Origin: Aliishimia sp045106335
Lineage (GTDB): Bacteria > Pseudomonadota > Alphaproteobacteria > Rhodobacterales > Rhodobacteraceae
DNA length: 12,256 nt
Assembly (NCBI GenBank): GCA_045106335.1
Contig: JBGCEM010000126.1
Span: forward strand, 1 to 12,256
Reading direction: 5' to 3'
A model generated the notes under the pieces. The model was not told where the DNA came from. It did not search any database and saw only the letters and a program-made list of their open reading frames with translations. The translations under genes were made by a program, and so were the position numbers. How positions within the stretch are numbered: the first letter of the stretch is position 1; every line of letters begins with the position of its first letter. Positions 1 to 7,111 of the stretch are shown one piece after another.

Positions 1-123
1 GGGGATATTCAAAAGACGCTGACAGCCGAAAACATCGATACAAACTTTAAGCGGATCGGAGCGAAACCAGTGACAGATCTCGCACTTTGCGATTTCATCG
101 CACGCCTCGGCCGCCAACCATGA
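1..123 (+). CDS. C-terminal end of an unrecognised protein (5' end outside window)
   Basis: Frame 1 is open from the first base for 40 codons and stops at TGA 121-123. The residues run from GDIQKTL to an end in ARLGRQP. The stop overlaps the ATG (120-122) of the M20 hydrolase as ATGA, the usual arrangement for translational coupling, and this is the main reason to believe the frame is real. I do not recognise the family from 40 residues. No signal peptide or membrane segment is visible in this tail. By context it belongs to the same operon as the peptidase and may share its substrate pathway, but that is inference. Confidence 0.55.
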   Translation, partial: GDIQKTLTAENIDTNFKRIGAKPVTDLALCDFIARLGRQP

Positions 124-1505
124 CGCGCGCATCAACCATCAACACCGCCACCCAGTATTTTGACACGGGCGGTTTTACCCGCGATCTGGGCGCGCTCGTC
201 GCGCATGAAACTGAAAGCCAGTCACCCGGCAAAGCGCCGGAACTGCGCCGATATCTGGAACAAGCACTGATCCCCCGCCTGCAGGCGATCGGTTTCACAT
301 GCAATATCCATCCGAACCCAGCGCAGGACGCAGGTCCTTTCCTTATTGCCGAACGTTTTGAAGGCGAAACACTGCCAACCGTTCTGACGTACGGACACGG
401 AGACGTGACCCGCGCACAAACTGACCAGTGGCGCGGCGGTCTTCACCCGTTTCGCGTCGTCGAAGAAGAAGACCGGCTTTATGGTCGAGGCACCGCCGAC
501 AACAAAGGCCAGCATCTGATCAACATCGCGGCCATGAAAGCCGTTATCGACACCCGTGGATCGCTTGGTTTCAACAGCCGTATCCTGGTTGAAATGGGCG
601 AGGAAATGGGTTCTCCGGGCCTATCGGAGTTCTGCGCCGAAAACAAAGAGGCCTTGGCAGCAGATGTCCTAATTTCCTCGGATGGGCCGCGCCTTCACTC
701 ACAAACGCCTACACTGTTCATGGGCGCACGCGGCGGCATTTCTTTTGACCTGATTGTAAACCTGCGCCAGGGCGCACACCATTCTGGCAACTGGGGTGGG
801 TTGCTAGCCGATCCCGCGATAATCCTGGCACACGCCTTGTCGACGATTACGGATGCGCGCGGTCAAATTAAGGTGCCGGAATGGCACACGTCCAGCCTGA
901 CTGATGATATCCGCGAGGCATTGCGGGACCTGCCTATTCTGGGCGACGGAGGACCTAAGATTAATGAGAACTGGGGACAGGCAGACCTGACACCCGCCGA
1001 GCGCGTGTTCGGGTGGAACAGCTTCACAGTTCTTGCGATGAAAAGTGGGGTTCCAGAAGCCCCTGTCAATGCGATTTCGGGGCATGCCAAAGCAGCGTGC
1101 CAGCTTCGTTTTGTCGTCGGCACGGACTTGGATGACATATTGCCCGCGCTGCGCAGACATCTGGATGCGCATGGGTTCGGTGTCGTTCAAATCGCCTTGC
1201 ACGAACGCGCGTTCTTCAACGCGACGCGGCTGCCTCCGGACCACCCCTGGGTGCGGTTCGTAGCGGGTTCGCTTGAGCATACATCTGGCAAAACGCCGCA
1301 TATTCTTCCCAACTTGGCAGGGTCGCTTCCGAACGAGGTTTTCGCAGATATACTTGGCGTTCCCACCGTTTGGATACCGCACTCTTATCGCGGCTGTTCG
1401 CAGCATGCGCCCAACGAGCATGTTTTGAAGTCCATTTCCCGCGATGCTTTGAAACTGATGGCGGGACTTTTCTGGGATGTTGGTCACAGCGGTGGGCCTA
1501 CCTAG
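120..1505 (+). CDS. M20-family metallopeptidase / amidohydrolase (ArgE-DapE-like)
   Basis: This is a 461-residue zinc hydrolase of the M20 clan, which cleaves peptide or amide bonds of small cytoplasmic substrates using two metal ions. The family pattern is clear: YGHGDV (metal His93, Asp95), GRGTADNKG (bridging Asp127), EMGEEMGS (catalytic Glu161, metal Glu162), SSDGPR (metal Asp188), the dimerisation-lid region from GAHHSGNWGG (about 219-227) onward, and a C-terminal His near QHAPNEH (429-434) as last ligand. The length is normal for the family. An upstream in-frame TTG at 87 would add 11 residues. I prefer ATG 120 because it overlaps the upstream stop and the extra residues (HRTPRPP) do not look like family sequence. 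There is no clear Shine-Dalgarno, which fits coupled translation. The substrate cannot be told from sequence: dipeptides, N-acyl amino acids or N-carbamoyl compounds are all possible. No signal peptide is seen, so it should be cytoplasmic. Confidence 0.85.
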   Translation: MTRASTINTATQYFDTGGFTRDLGALVAHETESQSPGKAPELRRYLEQALIPRLQAIGFTCNIHPNPAQDAGPFLIAERFEGETLPTVLTYGHGDVTRAQTDQWRGGLHPFRVVEEEDRLYGRGTADNKGQHLINIAAMKAVIDTRGSLGFNSRILVEMGEEMGSPGLSEFCAENKEALAADVLISSDGPRLHSQTPTLFMGARGGISFDLIVNLRQGAHHSGNWGGLLADPAIILAHALSTITDARGQIKVPEWHTSSLTDDIREALRDLPILGDGGPKINENWGQADLTPAERVFGWNSFTVLAMKSGVPEAPVNAISGHAKAACQLRFVVGTDLDDILPALRRHLDAHGFGVVQIALHERAFFNATRLPPDHPWVRFVAGSLEHTSGKTPHILPNLAGSLPNEVFADILGVPTVWIPHSYRGCSQHAPNEHVLKSISRDALKLMAGLFWDVGHSGGPT

Positions 1506-1952
1506 ACTCACCACGTCATTTCGGCGGCGCGTTATTTGCAAAGTCCATCATACGAAATGGCTGCAAATTTAGCAGAGATACGCGCCTATTCGACGCTTAT
1601 GTATACTGCGTTCATCAAGCCCTTCAAATGCTGGTGGCCGGGCCATCTGACAGATGCAAGCAGGGGTGGCCGTGCAGCGGGCCGTGCATTTCCAAAGGAA
1701 ATCTCACAAAAAGGACGTACGTCTATTAAGGATAGGCCGCCCGGCAATAAAAGCGCGGCGGTGTAAAAGCTTGGTGTGTGCCGCTTGCAACTTGACGCGT
1801 TCCGCCCCCGAAATCAGCGCTTCGGAAAACCTTAGACACAGCGCCAATTCGCCCGAAACGGGATGAAAGTCTGCTTTCACTGTTCCAAAAGTGAACTGGC
1901 GGTGGATGAATTGGCCGCGCACCAGCTCAGACTTTGTCCTTGTTAAGGATGT
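1506..1952. other. 447-bp gap between convergent genes; no convincing gene
   Basis: This stretch separates the ends of the peptidase gene (+) and tctA (-). A plus-strand frame at 1557-1766 could encode 69 residues, but it has no Shine-Dalgarno and no recognisable motif. A 27-codon frame at 1863-1946 carries four cysteines (CFHC and CPC) but also lacks a ribosome site. Small inverted repeats are present: GAAAG/CTTTC around 1865-1878, TTCACT (1876-1881) with AGTGAA (1890-1895), and TCCTT (1937-1941) with AAGGA (1945-1949). None has a T-run after it that would make a standard intrinsic terminator for either gene. It may be decayed sequence. Confidence 0.6.
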
Positions 1953-3464
1953 TCAGTCGCCGTCGGCAACGCCGTCTGCTCGGGCTTTTGCGCGTCGCGC
2001 GCGGAAGCTTGGCAGCAGGATCAGGATGGCTGCGATAACCAGTAATCCCAGCGTCATAGGACGTTCCCAGATAAAGGACACACCGTCATAAAGCTGCATC
2101 GAGCGCGAGAAGTTGTTTTCCAGCATACCGCCCAGGATGAAGCCGATCAGCAGCGGTGCCAACGGGTAGTCGGCGAACTTGAGCGCGGTTGCGAAGATGC
2201 CAAATGCAACAAGGATAAGCAGCTCGGTCGCGTTATTCTGCCCGATATAAGCACCCATGAGGGTGAAGAACAAAATGAACGGGATCAGGAAGTTACGCGG
2301 GATCGACAGCACCTTTGCGATATAAGGGATCAGCGGCAGGTTCAGGATCAGCAGCACAAGGTTGCCAATGAACATCGACATGATCACAGCCCAAAAGATC
2401 TGAGGCTCGTCGATCATCAGGCGCGGACCGGGTGACACGTTGAGGGCAATAAGTGCCCCCAGCAGGATTGCGGTGGTGCCAGATCCGGGGATGCCAAGTG
2501 TTAACAACGGTACAAACGATCCGGTGCAGGCAGCGTTGTTGGCAGTTTCTGGGGCAGCAAGGCCCTTGATAGACCCTTTGCCAAACTCTTCTTGCTCGGC
2601 CTTCGGGGCGATATTGCGTTCCACTGCATAGCCCAGGAAGCTGGCGATGGTTGCGCCCGCGCCGGGCAGAACGCCGATAAAGAAGCCTTGGATTGACTGG
2701 CGGCCAATGACTGGCGCGATAGAGCGCGCCTCGGAACGCGTAATACGCAGATCCTTGATCTCGCCGTCGGCGGTTCCTGCTTTTTTGGGTTTGAGAACCA
2801 GAAACAGCGCTTCGGGCAGGGCAAACATTGCCATGGCCAGCGTGATGAACCCAAAGCCTGATTGTAGGTCCATAATGCCAGCCGTAAAGCGTGGTTGGTT
2901 GAACAAGGCACCTTCGCCAACGGTGGCCATGATCAGTCCCAGGACCGTCATCAGCATGGCTTTGGCGACTTGACCGGTGCCTGCAAAAGCGGCAATCGCG
3001 GACAGGCCAACAACCATCAGGGCAAAATACTCGGCTGAGTGAAAGAGCAGCGCCACGGACGACAGCATTGGCGCAAAGATCATCAACAACAGCGCGCCGA
3101 TGGTGCCACCGGCAAAGCTTGCGACGGCAGCGATGGTCAGCGCCTTACCTGCCTTGCCTTGTTTGGCCATCGGATAGCCATCAAAGCTTGACGCGACAGT
3201 CCCGGCGACGCCGGGCGCGTTCAACAGAATGGACGAGGTCGACCCACCAAAGATTGCGCCGTAGTAAACTCCGGCAAGCAAGATCAAAGCGGCGGACGGA
3301 TCGCCCATGGAAATGGCGATAGGGATCATAATCGCGATGATTGACATCGGGCCCAGTCCGGGCAGCATTCCGATGAATGTACCTATCAGGCAACCTGCGA
3401 TGACCATCAGTAGGTTTTGCAGCGACATTGCGGTCTGAAGACCAATCAGAAGTCCTTCTAACAT
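1953..3464 (-). CDS. tctA: Tripartite tricarboxylate transporter, large membrane subunit TctA
   Basis: TctA is the large, multi-spanning inner-membrane subunit that moves the carboxylate brought by TctC, driven by an ion gradient. The 503-residue product is almost wholly hydrophobic, with about a dozen membrane segments. It shows the two inverted-repeat signature loops of the family, MLPGLGP (33-39) and VLPGAGA (265-271), plus YYGAIFGGSTSSILLN (67-82) and TLGIPGSGTTA (322-332). The C-terminus is a short basic cytoplasmic tail. A longer frame reaches 3536, but the ATG at 3464 is preceded by GGAGG (3470-3474) with 5-nt spacing, and family homology begins at MLEGLLIGL, so this start is chosen. 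It starts one base after the tctB stop, so the two are coupled. It is the last gene of tctCBA. The substrate is not set by sequence; citrate, other di- or tricarboxylates, or sulfonated acids are possible. Confidence 0.95.
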   Translation of the reverse strand: MLEGLLIGLQTAMSLQNLLMVIAGCLIGTFIGMLPGLGPMSIIAIMIPIAISMGDPSAALILLAGVYYGAIFGGSTSSILLNAPGVAGTVASSFDGYPMAKQGKAGKALTIAAVASFAGGTIGALLLMIFAPMLSSVALLFHSAEYFALMVVGLSAIAAFAGTGQVAKAMLMTVLGLIMATVGEGALFNQPRFTAGIMDLQSGFGFITLAMAMFALPEALFLVLKPKKAGTADGEIKDLRITRSEARSIAPVIGRQSIQGFFIGVLPGAGATIASFLGYAVERNIAPKAEQEEFGKGSIKGLAAPETANNAACTGSFVPLLTLGIPGSGTTAILLGALIALNVSPGPRLMIDEPQIFWAVIMSMFIGNLVLLILNLPLIPYIAKVLSIPRNFLIPFILFFTLMGAYIGQNNATELLILVAFGIFATALKFADYPLAPLLIGFILGGMLENNFSRSMQLYDGVSFIWERPMTLGLLVIAAILILLPSFRARRAKARADGVADGD

Positions 3465-3465
3465 A

Positions 3466-3948
3466 TCAACCTCCGAAAATGCCGGGCAGTGGACGCATGT
3501 AGATGCCCAAAACCTCTTGCACCAAATACCAGACAATCATCGTTGCGATGACGGCGACCGAGATCATCAGGATCCATTTGCGTTCACCCAAAACGAATGA
3601 TCCAAAAAACAAAAACGCGGTGGTCGAAATGATGAAACCTACCGGGCGCAGGCAGAGCGCGTAAGCGATCATAAGTGCCAGAAGCACAATCGCCTGGCCC
3701 AGCTTGTATTCGTGCAAGCGGCGGTAATCGATTTCGGCTTCTTTAGGTTCGGATTTTTCAATGCCGGACAGTATCACCAGACAAGCGCCAATGGCGAGAA
3801 CCGACAGAACTTTGGGGAATGTGCTTGGCCAGATCGGGTTGCGCTTCATGAAGGGCGCAAGGCTTGCGTCCATCGTGAACCACGCTGTGTACCCGTAAAC
3901 AAGACAGATGCCGAGCAATATCAGTGCTATCCAGCGATCAAGCGCCAT
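3466..3948 (-). CDS. tctB: Tripartite tricarboxylate transporter, small membrane subunit TctB
   Basis: TctB is the poorly conserved small membrane subunit that works with TctA. The 160-residue product has hydrophobic segments at about 6-24, 46-62, 84-100, 103-120 and 124-145, with a charged cytoplasmic loop (EKSEPKEAEIDYRR, 64-77) in the middle, which is the usual TctB plan. The size fits the family (about 140-190 residues). The ATG at 3948 follows a strong purine-rich site (GGGGGGAAGG on the minus strand). The last codons GGA GGT TGA double as the ribosome-binding site of tctA, so translation of the two is physically linked. Identity rests on topology and on position between tctC and tctA more than on motifs. 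Confidence 0.9.
   Translation of the reverse strand: MALDRWIALILLGICLVYGYTAWFTMDASLAPFMKRNPIWPSTFPKVLSVLAIGACLVILSGIEKSEPKEAEIDYRRLHEYKLGQAIVLLALMIAYALCLRPVGFIISTTAFLFFGSFVLGERKWILMISVAVIATMIVWYLVQEVLGIYMRPLPGIFGG
3470..3474 (-). promoter_or_regulatory. tctA ribosome-binding site embedded in tctB stop region
   Basis: On the minus strand GGAGG lies 5 nt before the tctA ATG (3464). It is formed by the last two glycine codons of tctB and sits just before its TGA. It decides the tctA start against the longer upstream frame. Confidence 0.8.
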
Positions 3949-3965
3949 GACCTTCCCCCCAAGTC

Positions 3966-3996
3966 AAAAATGGCAGAGCAGCGAACCGCTCTGCCA
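3966..3996 (-). terminator. Terminator-like hairpin between tctC and tctB (attenuator / partial terminator)
   Basis: On the minus strand, 12 nt after the tctC stop, a perfect 9-bp stem TGGCAGAGC / GCTCTGCCA (3988-3996 and 3971-3979) closes an 8-nt loop and is followed at once by TTTTT. This has the form of a Rho-independent terminator, yet tctB and tctA follow in the same direction. The likely role is partial termination plus 3'-end protection of tctC mRNA. That would give many copies of the binding protein per membrane complex, as is usual for solute-binding protein genes that head transporter operons. The structure is read directly from sequence; the role is inference. Confidence 0.75.
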
Positions 3997-4008
3997 GAAT
4001 GGATTTCC

Positions 4009-4992
4009 TTAGAGGAAGCCCAGTTTCTTCATCAGATCGCCGATGACTTTTTCCTGATTTTCCAGGAAGGCTTTGAAGTCGTCGCCTGGGTTGTGGATAT
4101 TGACCCAACCGTTACGTGCGCGGACTTCTTCCCACTCGGGGGTGTCGTACATCTTGGCAATTGCATCCTGGTAGGCGGCCGTTTTCTCAGCTGACAACCC
4201 CGGTGCACCAAAGAAGCCACGCCAGTTTACAAAGCTCATGTCAATGTTTTGCTCTTTCATGGTCATTGCATCCGCCGCTGCGGGTACACGCTCGTCTGCG
4301 GTGACACCAATGATTTTGACTTCACCTGCATTGGCCAGATCAATCGCTTCGGACAGACCCGTAGACAAAGCTGCGATTTCACCCGAAAGAAGGGCTGCCA
4401 TGGCTTTGCCGCCTGCGTCGTATGGGATGTATTTCACGTCAAGCGCATCTTTGCCTGCCGCTTCCATCGCCATTGCAGCAACCAAGTGGTCCATGCCGCC
4501 CGGCACCGAGCCACCACCAATAGCGGTTGCCGAAGGGTCGGCGTCATACGCCGCGATCAGGTCGCTCATGTTGCTGATTGGGCTGTCTTTGCTGACAACC
4601 ATTGCGGCATAGTCACCAATCGTGCCTGCAACCAAGGTCAGATCACGGAAGCTTTGTGGAAATACACCGGTCAACGAGCGGATCACGATTGGGGTCGAGT
4701 TGACCATCAACGTGCCTTCATTGCTTTCAGCGTTTTCGATCAAGTAACCAATGGCTTTACCGCCGCCGCCACCAGACATGTTTTCGTAAGATGCTGACCC
4801 AACAAGACCGGCATTTGTCAGGGCTTCCCCTGTACCGCGTGCGGTTCCGTCCCAACCACCACCAGCACCGCCGGGGATCAGAAAGTGAATGCTGTCGACA
4901 ACCTGATGGCCATCAGCGGCAACCGGTCCAGCAAGACCAAAAGCGGCTACCGCCGCAATCAGAGCGCGACGGCCCATTTTGAAATTCGACAT
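4009..4992 (-). CDS. tctC: Tripartite tricarboxylate transporter, periplasmic binding protein TctC
   Basis: TctC captures the carboxylate in the periplasm and hands it to TctAB. The 327-residue precursor begins with a Sec signal peptide: basic MGRR, hydrophobic ALIAAVAAFGLAG, and a likely cut after PVAA at about residue 26. Family features follow: FLIPGGAGGGWDGTARG (37-53, ligand loop), GGGGGKAIGYL (74-84), YIPYDAGGKAMAALLSGEI (188-206), and FVNWRGFFGAPG (254-265). The ligand loop GGGWD resembles the citrate-type TctC group rather than the general Bug group. A longer frame begins at 5022, but GGGAGG at 4998-5003 points to the ATG at 4992, and that start gives a clean signal peptide. It is first in the operon and divergent from tctD. 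The terminator-like hairpin after it suggests it is made in excess over TctBA. Confidence 0.95.
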   Translation of the reverse strand: MSNFKMGRRALIAAVAAFGLAGPVAADGHQVVDSIHFLIPGGAGGGWDGTARGTGEALTNAGLVGSASYENMSGGGGGKAIGYLIENAESNEGTLMVNSTPIVIRSLTGVFPQSFRDLTLVAGTIGDYAAMVVSKDSPISNMSDLIAAYDADPSATAIGGGSVPGGMDHLVAAMAMEAAGKDALDVKYIPYDAGGKAMAALLSGEIAALSTGLSEAIDLANAGEVKIIGVTADERVPAAADAMTMKEQNIDMSFVNWRGFFGAPGLSAEKTAAYQDAIAKMYDTPEWEEVRARNGWVNIHNPGDDFKAFLENQEKVIGDLMKKLGFL

Positions 4993-5100
4993 TTTGTCCT
5001 CCCATTTGACAACTGTCCGCAACGCGGATCAGTTAAAGTGATTAATACACGTCAACCTGACATTAACCTGTCACCAATACAAAAAACGTTTCTGGGTAAA
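4993..5100. promoter_or_regulatory. Divergent tctC / tctD control region with tandem 11-bp direct repeats
   Basis: This 108-bp region holds the start signals for tctCBA (-) and tctD (+). Two directly adjacent 11-mers, ACGTCAACCTG (5049-5059) and ACATTAACCTG (5060-5070), match at 8 of 11 positions. They are flanked by a second related pair, GTGATTAATACA (5038-5049) and GTCACCAATACA (5070-5081), matching at 9 of 12. Tandem sites with one-helical-turn phasing are how OmpR/PhoB-type regulators such as TctD dimers bind, so this is the probable TctD operator. I could not pick clear -35/-10 pairs: TTGACA at 5006-5011 (+) and TTGACG at 5050-5055 (-) occur without a good -10 at standard spacing, which fits activator-dependent promoters. 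Confidence 0.6.
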
Positions 5101-5769
5101 ATGAAGTTCCTTTTGATCGAAGACAACTTAGATCTTGCCGGCGCGATAATATCGCGGATGCGGCTGGACGGCCATGTCATTGATCATGCGGAAAGATTGT
5201 CGGATGCGGTCGCCTTCGTTGAGACCGGCGAATATGATCTGATCCTGTTGGACATCATGCTGCCCGATGGCGATGGGCGCGTCTTTCTACAGCAGCATCG
5301 CGCCAGTGATCTGGATACCCCGGTCATCGTGCTCACTGCGCGAAGCCAGGTGTCGGATCGAATCGGATCGCTTGATCTGGGGGCTGATGACTACGTTACC
5401 AAACCTTTCGATCATGCCGAATTAGAGGCCCGCTGCCGCGCTGTTCTGCGTCGCAAATCAGGCAATTCCAAGACGATGATCGAAATTGGTGGCGTCGTGT
5501 TCGACCCCGTAGCAGGCCACCTAACTGTTGGCGGCGAAGCCGTGACGATGCGCAATCGCGAGTTGCGGCTTCTTGAACTGTTCCTCAACGCGCCCGGCCG
5601 AATTTTTCCCAAGAATAAATTAGCCGATCGATTGTTTTCCTACGATGAAGATGTCTCGGAAAACGCGATTGAAGTGTACATTGGGCGCCTGCGTAAACAT
5701 TTGTCGCCCTCAAAACTTAGGATCACCACCTTGCGCGGCCTTGGCTATCGGTTGGACCGTGATGAGTAG
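5101..5769 (+). CDS. tctD: Two-component response regulator, OmpR/PhoB family, TctD
   Basis: A 222-residue regulator: receiver domain at 1-117 and winged-helix DNA-binding domain at about 126-220. The phosphorylation site is Asp51 (LILLDIMLPDGDG), with acidic pocket Glu7/Asp8 (IEDN), Thr79 (VLTAR) and Lys101 (VTKPFD), all intact. The winged helix shows RELRLLELFL, the recognition-helix region ENAIEVYIGRLRKH (187-200), and the wing hairpin TTLRGLGYRL. The open frame extends upstream to 4885, but that part lies across tctC and its promoter. ATG 5101 starts the universal MKFLLIEDN. Only a weak GGGT precedes it. It is divergent from tctCBA and overlaps tctE, so it is the expected activator of the transporter genes when the inducing carboxylate is present. 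Confidence 0.93.
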   Translation: MKFLLIEDNLDLAGAIISRMRLDGHVIDHAERLSDAVAFVETGEYDLILLDIMLPDGDGRVFLQQHRASDLDTPVIVLTARSQVSDRIGSLDLGADDYVTKPFDHAELEARCRAVLRRKSGNSKTMIEIGGVVFDPVAGHLTVGGEAVTMRNRELRLLELFLNAPGRIFPKNKLADRLFSYDEDVSENAIEVYIGRLRKHLSPSKLRITTLRGLGYRLDRDE

Positions 5770-7111
5770 CGTCGCAGCATCGGGATCGCTTCGGAACCGG
5801 TTGATGCTGACATTGATCGGGGGTGCTGCTGTGCTCGCTTTGCTGTTGTTCTTTGCCGTTCGCAACTATGCCGTCCAGGTGGCGCAACAAGGTCAAGACA
5901 ACATCCTTGATGCTTCGGCTAAATCGATGCTTGACGCGGCCACCATCCGGGATGGCGTGGTAGAGCTTGACTTGCCCTATTCGGCCTTTTCGATCCTCAG
6001 TACCGCTGCCGACGATCGTGTTTTTTATGCCATTTTACAGGAAGGTAAGTTCCTGTCTGGCTATGAAGACCTGACATTTTCGGACAGTCAGACCTTTCAA
6101 ACCGACCACCTACGCGGCTCTGACGTTCGAAAAATCAGCGCAAGTCGCACCTTGATTGGAGCGAACCGCAGAACGGAACTCCAAATTGTTGTGGCCCAGA
6201 CGAAAGACGCGCTTTCCGAAACGCTTGATCGGATTTCACGCAATGCAGCCCTATTGGGTATCGGCTTTTTCGCGTTGGCGGTGGCATTGTCCTTTTGGGC
6301 CACGGCGACCACCATCGGCCAACTTGGCAAGCTGACAACGTCCGTCACGCGAAGGGGACCGCAGGACTTAAGCCCATTTGCAGAACCTGTCCCGCGGGAA
6401 ATGGTCCCCTTGGTAAGCTCGCTGAATTCGCTGATGGGGCGGCTCGACCAGTCGTTAAGCCAGTCGGAAGACTTCATTGCGGAAGCAGCCCATCGGGTTC
6501 GAACGCCGCTGGCGACCGTTCGATCATATGCTGAAGCGACGTTGCAGCGCGTCGACAAAGAAGAGAACCGCGAGGCAATGCGCTCTATGGTGAAAGCCAT
6601 TGACGAAAGCTCGCGCGCTGCAGGCCAACTGCTGGATCATGCGATGATCACGTTCCGGGCAGACCATCTTGAACGGGACGATATCGACCTGGTCGATCTG
6701 GTGAAAGACCTGGTTCAGCGAATGACGCCGATCGCGGAAATGAAAGACCTTTCACTTACAGTGCTGGGTGTTCCGAGTGTTCCGTATTCAGGTGACACTG
6801 TTCTGATCCAGAACGCAGTGCGCAACTTGGTCGACAATGCGATGAAGTACGGGCCGGCAGAAAGTTCTATCGAGATCACCGTTTGCGCACGCCCAGGTCC
6901 ATGGATTGCGGTCTGCGATCACGGCGTCGGGTTCCCAATAAACGAGATCGGAACTTTGACCACCCGTTTTCAGCGTGGGGAAAATGCGAAAGGTACGATT
7001 GGCTCGGGCTTGGGGCTGACCATCGCGCGGGATGTCGCAATGGCGCATGGTGGCGGGATCGAACTAGAAAACCAACCGGAGGGCGGCGCGTGCGTTACCT
7101 TATCGCTTTAG
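5762..7111 (+). CDS. tctE: Membrane sensor histidine kinase, TctE-like
   Basis: A 449-residue inner-membrane kinase paired with TctD. Order: TM1 about 13-34; periplasmic sensor region about 36-160, corresponding in position to the TctE-type (2CSK_N) domain; TM2 about 162-184; linker 185-235; HisKA H-box with phospho-acceptor His244 in EAAHRVRTPL; N-box NLVDNA (355-360); G1 CDHGVGF (385-391); G2 GSGLGLTIA (414-422). The start ATG (5762) overlaps the last 8 nt of tctD, and a longer frame from 5645 lies inside tctD, so 5762 is preferred. The residue after the H-box His is Arg rather than the common Glu (HRVRTPL, not HELRTPL), which may alter kinase/phosphatase balance. The gene end overlaps the next gene, a binding protein, by 22 nt. 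Confidence 0.92.
   Translation: MSSVAASGSLRNRLMLTLIGGAAVLALLLFFAVRNYAVQVAQQGQDNILDASAKSMLDAATIRDGVVELDLPYSAFSILSTAADDRVFYAILQEGKFLSGYEDLTFSDSQTFQTDHLRGSDVRKISASRTLIGANRRTELQIVVAQTKDALSETLDRISRNAALLGIGFFALAVALSFWATATTIGQLGKLTTSVTRRGPQDLSPFAEPVPREMVPLVSSLNSLMGRLDQSLSQSEDFIAEAAHRVRTPLATVRSYAEATLQRVDKEENREAMRSMVKAIDESSRAAGQLLDHAMITFRADHLERDDIDLVDLVKDLVQRMTPIAEMKDLSLTVLGVPSVPYSGDTVLIQNAVRNLVDNAMKYGPAESSIEITVCARPGPWIAVCDHGVGFPINEIGTLTTRFQRGENAKGTIGSGLGLTIARDVAMAHGGGIELENQPEGGACVTLSL
7078..7083 (+). promoter_or_regulatory. Ribosome-binding site that fixes a GTG start
   Basis: GGAGGG lies inside the last codons of the tctE gene, 6 nt before GTG 7090. It selects this GTG, which begins a signal peptide, over upstream in-frame starts that run through the tctE gene. 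Confidence 0.75.

Noticed and set aside
804..1541. 245-codon minus-strand ORF across the peptidase gene
   Set aside because: It is antisense to a gene with all M20 metal and catalytic motifs, and its translation is Arg-rich without family motifs.
1557..1766. 69-codon plus-strand ORF after the peptidase gene
   Set aside because: It has no Shine-Dalgarno, no motif and a composition (Arg/Gly/Ser-rich, GRAAGRA) typical of non-coding frames.
1863..1946. 27-codon plus-strand ORF with CFHC and CPC cysteine pairs
   Set aside because: There is no ribosome-binding site, no recognised family, and the sequence is full of small inverted repeats; a chance ORF is more likely than a zinc peptide.
1876..1949. 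Inverted repeats as the tctCBA terminator
   Set aside because: Stems are 5-6 bp, AT-rich, and lack a T-run on the minus strand.
4885..5100. N-terminal extension of TctD up to 4885
   Set aside because: It runs through the tctC signal-peptide region and the divergent promoter; the receiver domain begins normally at ATG 5101.
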